Of a DNA stretch of 10,216 bases, positions 1-6,528 are shown in pieces. Source of the stretch: Chloroflexota bacterium. Lineage in GTDB: Bacteria; Chloroflexota; Ktedonobacteria; Ktedonobacterales; Ktedonobacteraceae. Position 1 is the stretch's first letter. Every line of letters starts with the position of its first letter. Both the position numbers and the translations under genes were made by a program. The notes under the pieces are model-generated. The model had not been told where the DNA came from and ran no database searches. It saw nothing but the letters and a program-made list of their open reading frames with translations. Location of the stretch: assembly GCA_005881995.1 (NCBI GenBank), contig VBHV01000224.1, forward strand, positions 1-10,216, written 5' to 3'.

Positions 1-433
1 CCAACCCGACCACAAGATACTGGTTGCGCCGGAACAACTGGTTTTTCGCCCCGCAATACAGTGCGTAGGGAAGCTTTGCTCCCAGGTAAGGCCTTCCGCC
101 CCAGAGCAAAAACGCCGCGCCATGCAGCAGTTCATGAAGCAGCAGCATGACACAATAGCCTACCACGTTAATGACTAACCACAGCAGCAAACCCCAACCG
201 GTGCTGCTCAAACCCAATGTGTGGTAGTGCCAGACATAGGCAGCATAGTTCAATATGCCAAAGAACACCGCGCCGATGAGCAATAATTGGAGGCTCAGAT
301 AGGCTAAAGGCAGCAATTGCTGCTGTTCCAATAACGCTACTTCATCGACTTTGCGGATATGCCCGGCGTTGATAGCGGCTTGCAGTTCATCACGCAGACG
401 AGGATGAAAACGATCTATGACGGTTAAGGACAT
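1..433 (-). CDS. DUF3267-like membrane zincin metallopeptidase, partial (C-terminus beyond left edge)
   Basis: The first 144 residues of a minus-strand protein are present; the rest lies outside the window. A hydrophilic N-terminus (1-42) is followed by a membrane segment (about 45-66) and a second one (about 80-99) that runs into HELLHG (residues 100-105), an HExxH zinc-binding motif at the end of a helix. Further on come the motifs KLPYALYCGAKNQ and RRNQYLVVGL. In the DUF3267 family an aromatic/Cys-rich strand and an RNQY-hxxGL helix follow the zincin motif in this way. These are putative integral-membrane zinc peptidases of unknown substrate. The ATG at 433-431 has a weak CAGGA about 7 bases upstream. 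It is divergent from the small gene at 566. The family is inferred from the motif pattern; proteolytic activity is not shown, and the remaining zinc ligand would lie in the missing part. Confidence 0.75.
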   Translation of the reverse strand, partial: MSLTVIDRFHPRLRDELQAAINAGHIRKVDEVALLEQQQLLPLAYLSLQLLLIGAVFFGILNYAAYVWHYHTLGLSSTGWGLLLWLVINVVGYCVMLLLHELLHGAAFLLWGGRPYLGAKLPYALYCGAKNQLFRRNQYLVVGL

Positions 434-565
434 AATATATTCCTGTTGAGCATTGATTTCATACATCATATCATACCGTTTGTTTTCAACCGGGATGAGA
501 ACAGCATAATCTCCATTGTGCTATCATATCCCCAGGCGCACACAGCACAATGAAAGGACTACTCC

Positions 566-748
566 ATGCAGCCCAGACAAGCCTGGAAACTACTCATCCC
601 TATCTTCGCCATCTTCTGGGTGCTATTCGCTGTTGTGCTGATTGCTGCTGATTTCCCATTTTATATTATCAGCATCGCGCTGAGCACGATATTGATGCTT
701 TCGATTCTGGTGGTGGCTCTGGCATGGGCGTACACTCACGATTACTGA
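566..748 (+). CDS. Small two-helix membrane protein, unknown function
   Basis: A 60-residue protein made almost entirely of two hydrophobic segments, about residues 8-28 and 32-54, joined by a very short turn with a single Asp-Phe-Pro. The short basic N-terminus (MQPRQAWK) and the acidic end (THDY) suggest a helical hairpin in the membrane with both ends on the cytoplasmic side. The ATG is preceded by AAAGGA at 553-558, spacing 7, which supports real translation. No family is recognised. It is divergent from the zincin-like gene and is followed by a long inverted repeat that may end its transcript. It could be a small stress or membrane-stability peptide, but nothing in the sequence shows this. 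Coding status rests on the ribosome binding site and the continuous membrane pattern. Confidence 0.6.
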   Translation: MQPRQAWKLLIPIFAIFWVLFAVVLIAADFPFYIISIALSTILMLSILVVALAWAYTHDY

Positions 749-812
749 TGAAGTCAGGTTTGAAACGTGGCATCCCAATCTTGACGTGTAATAGAGGCGT
801 ACGCGAGATATT

Positions 813-857
813 TCCCTCTTCTTTATCGAGTGCTCACTACTCGATAAAGAAGAGGGA
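813..857. terminator. Perfect 18-bp inverted repeat, 9-nt loop, possible bidirectional terminator
   Basis: Arms at 813-830 (TCCCTCTTCTTTATCGAG) and 840-857 are exact reverse complements; the loop is TGCTCACTA. The stem lies 64 bases after the stop of the 60-aa membrane gene and 70 bases before the next ATG. There is no T-run on the plus side, so classical intrinsic termination is doubtful there; on the minus side a weak AAATAT follows. It may instead be an RNA-stabilising hairpin or a small palindromic repeat. Confidence 0.45.
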
Positions 858-927
858 GAACCAGGCAAGATGTACTTCAGGAACATCTTTGTTGAGAAGA
901 GGAAACAAACCTCCAGGAGAAAGCAGC

Positions 928-1191
928 ATGAGTAGCAACGCTATCGATTGTAGTGCGATAGAGCAACGTATCAATGGGCACAATCTCTATATCAGCACGA
1001 CCCAGGATCAACTCGATAAGCTTGATCCGAATGACCCGGACATTCAAAATAAACGCGATGCTCTGACTCGAAAGCTGAATAACTTGCACGAGCAACTGGG
1101 CTACCTGCAAAGTGCTCTAGAAGATTGCCGGCAAGGAAAAGAAGTCAATTTTGCCAACTTCGATAGTATCTCAGAAGGGAATGCAGTCTGA
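928..1191 (+). CDS. Small coiled-coil protein, unknown function
   Basis: An 87-residue soluble, polar protein. Residues about 10-66 show spaced Ile/Leu positions (IEQRI, LYI, LDKL, LTRKLNNLHEQL, LQSAL) compatible with two helices forming a coiled coil, broken by a DPNDPD turn near residues 33-38. There are two cysteines (about residues 8 and 68) and no membrane segment or signal peptide. The chosen ATG at 928 has AGGAGA at 915-920 with a spacing of 7. The same frame is open further upstream to 724, but that part runs through the 18-bp inverted repeat and lacks a ribosome binding site near an ATG, so it is not taken as coding. No family is recognised and no function is proposed. Ribonuclease Z follows 135 bases later on the same strand. 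Confidence 0.65.
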   Translation: MSSNAIDCSAIEQRINGHNLYISTTQDQLDKLDPNDPDIQNKRDALTRKLNNLHEQLGYLQSALEDCRQGKEVNFANFDSISEGNAV

Positions 1192-1253
1192 AGAACGATA
1201 AAAGCAGCAAATAGGGGATAGGCAACGCGCTACAAATCTGCTATATACTAAGA

Positions 1254-1284
1254 GACATTGCATCAAAAATGAATGCAAAATGTC
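1254..1284. promoter_or_regulatory. Imperfect inverted repeat upstream of ribonuclease Z, possible operator or leader hairpin
   Basis: GACATTGCAT (1254-1263) and ATGCAAAATGTC (1273-1284) are reverse complements apart from two extra A bases, with a 9-base spacer. The inner halves TTGCAT and ATGCAA pair perfectly. The site is 43 bases before the GTG start of the RNase Z gene. It could bind a dimeric regulator or fold in the leader RNA. No clear promoter boxes with correct spacing could be assigned. Confidence 0.3.
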
Positions 1285-1326
1285 TATTACCTATTTCGAT
1301 ATGAGCGCTAAGGAACACCAAACACT

Positions 1327-2232
1327 GTGATTGATATCTGTCTGCTAGGCACCTGCGGCATGATGCCAATGCCGGGGCGCTGGCTCTCGTGCGCGCTGGT
1401 ACGCTGCGGCTCATCGCTGACATTGCTGGATTGCGGGGAGGGGACGCAGGTGCCCTGGAAAGCGCTGGGCTGGGGGTTTCGCCAGCTTGGGGCGATTTGC
1501 CTGACGCATATGCACGCCGATCACGTTTTGGGGTTGCCGGGCGTGCTATTTATGGTCGCACATGCCGGACGCACCGAGCCACTGGACATCTATGGCCCGC
1601 AGGGTACCACCTACATCATCGAGGGACTGAGGCGCGTTGTGCCTGAACTCCCCTTTCCGGTGCGCATTCACGAATTGAAAAGCGGCGAACAATTCGAGCT
1701 TCCTGGTGCATTACATGCTTCTTGCGCGGCTGCTGCGCATGGCATTCCTTGCCTGGCATATCGGATCGAGTTGGAGCGCAAGCCCGCCTTTCTACCGGAA
1801 CGGGCGCAGGCATTGGGATTGCCGGTCCAATTCTGGTCGCGCCTGCAACACGGGAAAAGCATCGAATACAACGGGCAGACAGTTACACCCCAAAGCGTGC
1901 TTGGCCCTCCCCGGCGCGGTATCTCATTCGCTTTCATCACCGATACGCGGCCAACACGCGCGCTCGGTGAGTTCGCGCGCGATGTCGATCTGTTGATCTG
2001 CGAGAGCATGTACGATGATCCTGAAGATTTGCCGTTAGCGAGGGCCAACGCGCATATGCTGGCGGAAGAATCGGCTGGCATCGCTGCTGACGCGGGCGCG
2101 CACGCCTTAATCCTGACGCACTTCAGCCCCAAAATCAGCGACCCCTCCATGGTAGAAAAAGCGGCACGGCGGTTCTTTGCCAACACGCGTGCCGCGAGAG
2201 ATGGTATGGTTGTGACGTTGGATTATTCTTAA
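1327..2232 (+). CDS. rnz: Ribonuclease Z (tRNA 3' processing endonuclease)
   Basis: A 301-residue metallo-beta-lactamase-fold protein, normal size for the short (ElaC-type) tRNase Z that cuts tRNA precursors just after the discriminator base. The N-terminal strand ends in LLDCGEGTQ (33-41), typical of the family. The zinc site is complete: HMHADH at 61-66, His138 in AAAHGIPCLAYRI, Asp206 in ITDTRP and His265 in ILTHFSP; His243 is in the conserved HMLAEESAGIA helix. A family-typical insertion of about 150-200 lies between the third and fourth ligands. The start is GTG; TAAGGA at 1309-1314 is 12 bases upstream, rather far. The stop codon overlaps that of the convergent hydrolase gene. It is probably a housekeeping gene in the cytoplasm, and the neighbours add nothing to its role. 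Confidence 0.93.
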   Translation: MIDICLLGTCGMMPMPGRWLSCALVRCGSSLTLLDCGEGTQVPWKALGWGFRQLGAICLTHMHADHVLGLPGVLFMVAHAGRTEPLDIYGPQGTTYIIEGLRRVVPELPFPVRIHELKSGEQFELPGALHASCAAAAHGIPCLAYRIELERKPAFLPERAQALGLPVQFWSRLQHGKSIEYNGQTVTPQSVLGPPRRGISFAFITDTRPTRALGEFARDVDLLICESMYDDPEDLPLARANAHMLAEESAGIAADAGAHALILTHFSPKISDPSMVEKAARRFFANTRAARDGMVVTLDYS

Positions 2233-3266
2233 CCGGCCTCCTCCAGGTCTTCGCCGGGAGGCTCAGTTGACCCGGCAGGCAATGCCTCTTCCTGATCCTG
2301 GAATACTGGATCGACCAGTTGCAGTCGAGGTATGTTCTTCAGGTACAGATCAAAGAAGTTGACGACTTTCTTGACATACGCGCTGCGATCTTCGAAGTAG
2401 GCGCCGCAGTGATCGGCATTGGGCAGATACCAGAATTCCTTTGGTTCCTGCGCCGCGGCATATAACGTTGGCCCGTCGCGTGGATCAACAATACTATCTT
2501 TCCCACCCTGAATGATTAGAATGGGCCTGGGCGCGATCTTCGCGATATCACGCAGCGGCTCAACCTGGTAAAAGTGATAGCCTGCACGCCAGCCCATCAG
2601 GTTGTCAGCCATCCACGAGACGGGAGCAGATGGTACGCGGAACACGCGGCGGAAGTTGTAATCAACGACGCTGGAATGTGACGCAAACGGGCTATCCGCC
2701 ACCAACGCCTCCACATCGCTGCTGCGCGCCATACCCATAATGGCGACGGCTGCGCCCATCGAATAGGCGACGACGCCCAGGCGGTTCTCCGCAGCGCGCT
2801 CTTTCGCATAGGCTACCGCGCCCAGAAAATCATGAATCTCGCTATAGCCGAGCGTCACGGGTACGCCGACTTCCGTGCCATGCCCATGATACTCGAACGC
2901 CAGAATGTTATGACCCACCTTCCACAAATGCGCGGATATGCCGAGTACGTCTGACTTGGCAGATCGGTAGCCGGGACAGATCACAATCGTGGTTGTCGCG
3001 CCTGGACGCGGAATATACCAACCACTCACCATGTGCTTACCCTCCGACGAGGGAAATAGTACCTCCTCGGCGGGCAGATCTAGCTCAAAGGGGCTAAACT
3101 TGTAGGTGTCAAAAACAGTGTGTTTCTTAGGCCGTATGAGCGTTTCAACGATGTACAGGGAGACAGCAAAAATGATACCAAGAACTCCAACGCTGCCACC
3201 TAAGCCACCAAACAGGAGCCGCTTCAATGAGAGACGAGATGGTTTGAATCTGTGCAACTGCGTCAT
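2229..3266 (-). CDS. Membrane-anchored alpha/beta hydrolase (esterase/peptidase-like)
   Basis: Numbered from the upstream ATG at 3278, the protein has 349 residues. A basic N-terminus and one membrane segment (about 22-46) anchor it, followed by an alpha/beta-hydrolase domain. Visible elements are VICPGYRS (oxyanion-loop region, 99-106), EYHGHG (129-134), the nucleophile elbow AYSMG with Ser173, DSIVD (Asp261/Asp265 as acid candidates) and NADHCGAY with His290. The triad is therefore complete. This arrangement resembles the FrsA/BAAT-like and prolyl-oligopeptidase-like hydrolases found as single-pass proteins; the substrate is unknown. The acidic tail (about 325-349) is probably disordered. 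Start choice: AGAAAGG directly abuts the ATG at 3278, too close for use, but lies 11-12 bases from the ATG at 3266, so the 345-residue form is preferred. The two forms differ by only four residues. Confidence 0.85.
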   Translation of the reverse strand: MTQLHRFKPSRLSLKRLLFGGLGGSVGVLGIIFAVSLYIVETLIRPKKHTVFDTYKFSPFELDLPAEEVLFPSSEGKHMVSGWYIPRPGATTTIVICPGYRSAKSDVLGISAHLWKVGHNILAFEYHGHGTEVGVPVTLGYSEIHDFLGAVAYAKERAAENRLGVVAYSMGAAVAIMGMARSSDVEALVADSPFASHSSVVDYNFRRVFRVPSAPVSWMADNLMGWRAGYHFYQVEPLRDIAKIAPRPILIIQGGKDSIVDPRDGPTLYAAAQEPKEFWYLPNADHCGAYFEDRSAYVKKVVNFFDLYLKNIPRLQLVDPVFQDQEEALPAGSTEPPGEDLEEAG

Positions 3267-3323
3267 TGGAGTTGCCATCCTTTCTAGCGCATGAAAGGCA
3301 TACAGGAATGATAAACACTACTA

Positions 3324-3329
3324 ATTATA
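3324..3329 (-). promoter_or_regulatory. Possible -10 box for the hydrolase gene
   Basis: On the minus strand the sequence reads TATAAT exactly, about 46 bases before the hydrolase ATG. No good -35 box lies 16-18 bases upstream. Instead a small hairpin (GGGCA 3336-3340 with TGCCC 3351-3355) occupies that place, so an activator or operator is conceivable. Confidence 0.35.
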
Positions 3330-3445
3330 ACGCACGGGCAAGCTGTTTTATGCCCCTGTGTTTAAAAGACGTTTTTTTCTTAACTGAAGTTTCAAGTAAT
3401 CTCCTACTCATTCCTCTAAGTTATATGAAGCATAAAAACTATATA

Positions 3446-3475
3446 TTGGAATTATAACAGAAAACGGCGTACAAT
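3446..3475 (+). promoter_or_regulatory. Possible sigma-70-type promoter for the DUF1634-TauE unit
   Basis: TTGGAA (3446-3451) and TACAAT (3470-3475) are separated by 18 bases in a markedly AT-rich intergenic stretch (3295-3494). Transcription would start near 3482, only about 13 bases before the first ATG at 3495. The leader would be very short, which is a reason for caution. Confidence 0.4.
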
Positions 3476-3494
3476 AATAATAGGGTTCTAAGTA

Positions 3495-3989
3495 ATGGAC
3501 GTGAACCCATCTGTTTTCTTAAAAAGGTACGATACAACACTTATGAAGGATTTACATTTTAAACAGTTAGTTCCAGAAATTTCAAAGTCACAGCCAGTAA
3601 GCAATTTAACTCCAGCAAGCTCGCAAGCATCCTCAAAAGAGTCTACCGGATTCATTATTGGACTGATCCTACGTGGCGGGGTAATTTTAAGCGCGACAAT
3701 CACATGCATTGGCCTGCTCTTACTTGCACTTACACCTGGAGGTGTAACTGAACATCGCTTAGTAACTTTTCCACATACTCTCAATGACGTGTGGGCGGGC
3801 TTACTGGGGCTGCATCCCCAGGCAGTCATTGCGCTGGGCTTATTGCTGCTCATTGCTATACCGGTCATAACGGTGACAACCGCGGCCATTGCCTTTGCGC
3901 TTGAGCGAGATCGCCGCTTTACGGTGATTGCGCTCACAGTGCTGGCCATACTGATCACGAGCTTCCTGCTGGGGAAGGGCGGCGCGTGA
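3495..3989 (+). CDS. DUF1634 membrane protein, partner of the TauE/SafE permease
   Basis: A 164-residue protein with a polar, Ser/Pro-rich N-terminus (1-50) and three membrane segments (about 62-80, 110-135 and 142-160). The features LRGGVILSATIT, FPHTLNDVWAGLLGL, ALGLLLLIAIPVITV and FALERDRRFTVIALTVL follow the DUF1634 pattern. Proteins of this family are commonly encoded beside sulfite exporter TauE/SafE genes, as here: its TGA is separated from the next ATG by one base, so the two are almost certainly co-transcribed and perhaps translationally coupled. It is presumed to be an accessory subunit; its biochemical role is not known. AGGG (3482-3485) lies 9 bases before the ATG at 3495. An alternative ATG at 3543 would remove most of the polar N-terminus but has no visible ribosome binding site. 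The N-terminal 50 residues are longer than expected for the family. Confidence 0.8.
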   Translation: MDVNPSVFLKRYDTTLMKDLHFKQLVPEISKSQPVSNLTPASSQASSKESTGFIIGLILRGGVILSATITCIGLLLLALTPGGVTEHRLVTFPHTLNDVWAGLLGLHPQAVIALGLLLLIAIPVITVTTAAIAFALERDRRFTVIALTVLAILITSFLLGKGGA

Positions 3990-3990
3990 T

Positions 3991-4842
3991 ATGGCACACC
4001 TGTCCCTGGTAATACTCCTGCTCATCTTCGGGGGAGCCATTCTCGCCGGAATTATCGGATCATTGGTTGGATTGGGCGGCGGTATACTGCTGGTACCCAT
4101 GTTGACCCTGGCGTTCGGTTTGCCGATCCACTATGCTATCGGCACGAGCATTGTGGCTGTGATTGCCACATCGAGCGGCTCGGCGGCGGCCTACGTGCGT
4201 GATCGTTTAACCAATATGCGTGTGGGATTGTTTTTAGAGTTGGCAACCACCATCGGAGCGGAGAGCGGCGCATTTCTCACCGGATTCCTCGTGCCTCAGT
4301 TGCTCTTTGTCATTTTCGGCATCGTCCTGCTCATCTCCGTCATCCCCCTGGTATTCAAAATAGGGGAAGAACTGCCAAAGGGTGTGCGCAATGATCGCCT
4401 GGCCAACTGGCTGCACCTCTCCGGCTCTTACCCTGATCGCCATCTGGGACGCGAAGTTCCCTACCAGGTGACGCACACCCCTCAAGGTCTGGGGATGATG
4501 TATATCGCGGGTGTCCTTTCAGGCCTGCTGGGCATCGGCAGCGGGGTGTTTAAGGTACTGGCAATGGACACTATTATGCGACTTCCACTCAAGGTCTCGA
4601 CCACCACCAGCAATTTCATGATCGGGGTGACGGCAGCCGCCAGCGCAGGCATCTACTTCTCGCGCGGCGACATTCCGCCACTCATTGCCGCACCCGTAGC
4701 CCTGGGCGTCTTAGCGGGAGCATTCGCGGGGTCGCACCTGCTGGCCCGCCTGAGCAATAAGACGCTGCGCTTGATCTTTCTCCCGATCATGGCTATCATT
4801 GCGGTTCAGATGGTTTTGCGCGGATTCGGGCTTACGATTTAA
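3991..4842 (+). CDS. TauE/SafE family permease (probable sulfite/organosulfonate exporter)
   Basis: A 283-residue polytopic membrane protein with the two internally related halves of the family. Half one begins with IIGSLVGLGGGILLVPML (21-38) and GTSIVAVIATSSGSAAAYV (51-69); half two repeats this as GVLSGLLGIGSGVFKVLAM (174-192) and STTTSNFMIGVTAAASAG (203-220). About eight membrane segments can be drawn. A hydrophilic loop at about 124-165 separates the halves. TauE/SafE proteins move sulfite, sulfoacetate or other sulfur-containing anions across the inner membrane; the substrate cannot be read from sequence alone. The partner DUF1634 gene is one base upstream, and a purine-rich GGGGAAGGG inside its end (3971-3979) is the likely ribosome binding site. 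A persulfide-dioxygenase/rhodanese gene about 1.7 kb away supports a sulfur role. Confidence 0.88.
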   Translation: MAHLSLVILLLIFGGAILAGIIGSLVGLGGGILLVPMLTLAFGLPIHYAIGTSIVAVIATSSGSAAAYVRDRLTNMRVGLFLELATTIGAESGAFLTGFLVPQLLFVIFGIVLLISVIPLVFKIGEELPKGVRNDRLANWLHLSGSYPDRHLGREVPYQVTHTPQGLGMMYIAGVLSGLLGIGSGVFKVLAMDTIMRLPLKVSTTTSNFMIGVTAAASAGIYFSRGDIPPLIAAPVALGVLAGAFAGSHLLARLSNKTLRLIFLPIMAIIAVQMVLRGFGLTI

Positions 4843-4964
4843 GCAGAAAAAGATAGCCACTGATTTCTTGCTCATAATGATCTACAGAAGACATTTTACC
4901 GTACAGTTGAGATGGGGAATGTGAGCTTCCCCGCTAGTATTGCACTGAAAAGGAGTCGCGTGAC

Positions 4965-5408
4965 ATGTCTACTGAAGAAAACAAGGCCGTTGTTCGCCGC
5001 TGGTTCGATGAAGTCATGACCCAGGGCAATATCTCGACCGTCGATCTGATCTGTATGCAGTGCCATCCAGGATTTACGGTGATTAATGGTATTGTCGACA
5101 ACCCACCTCCTGGCATGGATGGTGTAAAAGAACTGGTCAAGCTCTTTCGCAACGCTTTTCCCGACATGCGATTCAACATTGAGGAACAGATTGCCGAAGG
5201 GAACAAAGTGACGACCCGTATGACCATTCATGGCACTCACCACGGAGACTTTATGGGCATTTCTGCAAGCGGCAAGCCGGTCAGCTTTTCAGCCATCAGC
5301 ATCTGGGAAGTTGCAGACGGCAAGCTCTTGCAAGAGCGGGTCAATTGGGATGCTCTGGGAGCCTTGCAGCAGCTAGGTGCAATTCCTACACCAGGACAGG
5401 CTTCATAG
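4965..5408 (+). CDS. SnoaL-like ester cyclase (NTF2-fold)
   Basis: A 147-residue soluble protein of the SnoaL/ester-cyclase type: an N-terminal helix NKAVVRRWFDEV, then MDGVKELVKLFRNAFPDMRF (51-70), IEEQIAEGNKVTTRMTIHG (72-90), THHGDFMGISASGKPV, and an end with GKLLQERVNWDALGALQQLG. These are the hallmarks of the family that folds as an NTF2-like cone and includes polyketide cyclases. Most bacterial members stand outside polyketide clusters and have no known substrate, and no polyketide genes are seen here. AAAGGAG (4948-4954) lies 10 bases before the ATG. It converges on the NmrA-like gene with a hairpin between. Cyclase activity is not implied; stress-related or small-molecule-binding roles are equally possible. 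Confidence 0.85.
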   Translation: MSTEENKAVVRRWFDEVMTQGNISTVDLICMQCHPGFTVINGIVDNPPPGMDGVKELVKLFRNAFPDMRFNIEEQIAEGNKVTTRMTIHGTHHGDFMGISASGKPVSFSAISIWEVADGKLLQERVNWDALGALQQLGAIPTPGQAS

Positions 5409-5441
5409 CGTCCTCTTGCATCCCATACTCTCAAGCAAGAA

Positions 5442-5480
5442 ACGAGGAGCCGGAGTGTATTCCCCACTCAAGCTCCTCGT
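5442..5480. terminator. Two-part hairpin between convergent genes, likely terminator
   Basis: ACGAGGAGC (5442-5450) pairs with GCTCCTCGT (5472-5480), and inside it GAGTG (5453-5457) pairs with CACTC (5465-5469) around a 7-base loop, with a 2x2 mismatch between the stems. It lies between the stops of the SnoaL-like and NmrA-like genes. On the minus strand it is followed by TTTCTTGCTT, a weak T-rich tail, so it best fits termination of the NmrA-like transcript. The plus side has no T-run. Confidence 0.55.
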
Positions 5481-5557
5481 CCCTCGTCAACTCCATCACC
5501 CACGAGCTACTTTATACGCTTATTGATGCGGTAGAGCGCTCCAATTTTTGCAACGCT

Positions 5558-6424
5558 TCAGGCGACTCCGGCACCTGAACTTGCTCTGGCAACCTCCTCC
5601 AACGGTGTCAGTCGGACGCCAAAAGTGCGTGCGAGCTCGGTGCTATCCATTGGTGACTCGAATAGATCGAAGCCCCCCAGGAACTGCGCGACGACGTCAG
5701 GCATGCCTGGAACAGGTTCACCAGGGACAGCATGTGCCACTGTGATTTCGCGACCGAGCACCTGTTTGTAAATCGCTACGGCATCCTCAAATGACAACGC
5801 TTGCGGCCCACCCAGGAGCAATTTCTGATTGATGGCGGCGGGGTCGTCGATAACAGCCAGAAGAAAAGCAGCGACGTCGTGCATGGAGATGAACGAGTGC
5901 TTGCGGCGTCCTTCTCCCACGATGTAAACCGTTTGCCCTTGCATAGCAGGCATCCCTACGAAGCCGACGAGCGACATTTCCATATACGCGTTGGGAGCGA
6001 TGATGGTGAATGGTACGCCGCTGGTACGCAGATACTCTTCGGTTTTGCCCTTGGCTCGCGCAATGGGAATCGGGCTGTTGGGATCGGCCATGATCGTCGA
6101 TACGAAGATGAGCTGCTTCACGCCGGCAGCTTTGGCAGCATCGATCAAGTGGCGATTGCCGTGCAGGTCAACGCTCTCTGGAGTATCATCCCCTCCCCGA
6201 AAACCTGCATTGGCGGTTGTAATGATCGTCTCCACTCCCTTGCACACGGCATCCAGCGAGTGTGGATGTTTCAGATCGCCCATCATGATCTGGGCACCAG
6301 CATCTACCAGGGGCTGGTAGTTGGATTGTGGCCGGACGAGGGCGCGCACAGGCATGCCCTCTGCCAGGAGCATGCGAGTGACTGTGCCCCCAAGATTGCC
6401 AGTAGTTCCGACAACAAGAATCAT
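5558..6424 (-). CDS. NmrA-like NAD(P)-binding protein (atypical short-chain dehydrogenase)
   Basis: A 288-residue protein with an N-terminal Rossmann fold. GTTGNLGG (6-13) is the atypical-SDR glycine motif, ALVR (28-31) is where NADP-binding members carry a basic residue, and GDL at 49-51 is the adenine-contact motif. ANAGF, LIDAAKAAGVKQLIFVST and a central GKTEEYLRTSGVPFTIIAPN (the modified active-site helix region, no YxxxK) follow the NmrA/HSCARG-like pattern. Such proteins act as redox sensors or as quinone or isoflavone reductases; which applies here cannot be told. The missing YxxxK argues against a classical dehydrogenase. The ATG is preceded by AAAGGAG with a spacing of about 9, a strong site. 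It has its own candidate promoter at about 6499-6526 and ends at a hairpin. Confidence 0.85.
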   Translation of the reverse strand: MILVVGTTGNLGGTVTRMLLAEGMPVRALVRPQSNYQPLVDAGAQIMMGDLKHPHSLDAVCKGVETIITTANAGFRGGDDTPESVDLHGNRHLIDAAKAAGVKQLIFVSTIMADPNSPIPIARAKGKTEEYLRTSGVPFTIIAPNAYMEMSLVGFVGMPAMQGQTVYIVGEGRRKHSFISMHDVAAFLLAVIDDPAAINQKLLLGGPQALSFEDAVAIYKQVLGREITVAHAVPGEPVPGMPDVVAQFLGGFDLFESPMDSTELARTFGVRLTPLEEVARASSGAGVA

Positions 6425-6498
6425 TGGGTATCTCCTTTACTGAAAGTGAATACCTGAGGTACTAGACTCTCCTATCGAAACTGTACGGGCAAAAACCC

Positions 6499-6526
6499 TT
6501 TATAGATCAGTATACGTGGACCACAA
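6499..6526 (-). promoter_or_regulatory. Possible promoter for the NmrA-like gene
   Basis: Read on the minus strand, TTGTGG (6526-6521) and TATAAA (6504-6499) are separated by 16 bases, about 75 bases before the ATG at 6424. The -10 box is good and the -35 box weak. The position just after the end of the upstream minus-strand gene (stop at 6529) suggests separate transcription rather than read-through. Confidence 0.35.
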
Positions 6527-6528
6527 GT

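Noticed and set aside
481..540. Promoter boxes before the 60-aa gene (TATCAT at 522)
   Set aside because: No acceptable -35 box at 16-18 bases; not distinguishable from chance.
724..927. N-terminal extension of the 87-aa coiled-coil gene back to 724
   Set aside because: It runs through the 18-bp inverted repeat, overlaps the upstream gene's end, and has no ribosome binding site; AGGAGA fixes the start at 928.
4914..4932. GGGGAA/TTCCCC hairpin after the TauE gene as a terminator
   Set aside because: The stem is only 6 bp, there is no T-run, and it is 71 bases past the stop; too weak to annotate.
5801..6457. Open frame of 218 codons on the plus strand
   Set aside because: It lies opposite the NmrA-like gene, whose Rossmann motifs and ribosome binding site are clear, and it has no family-like features.
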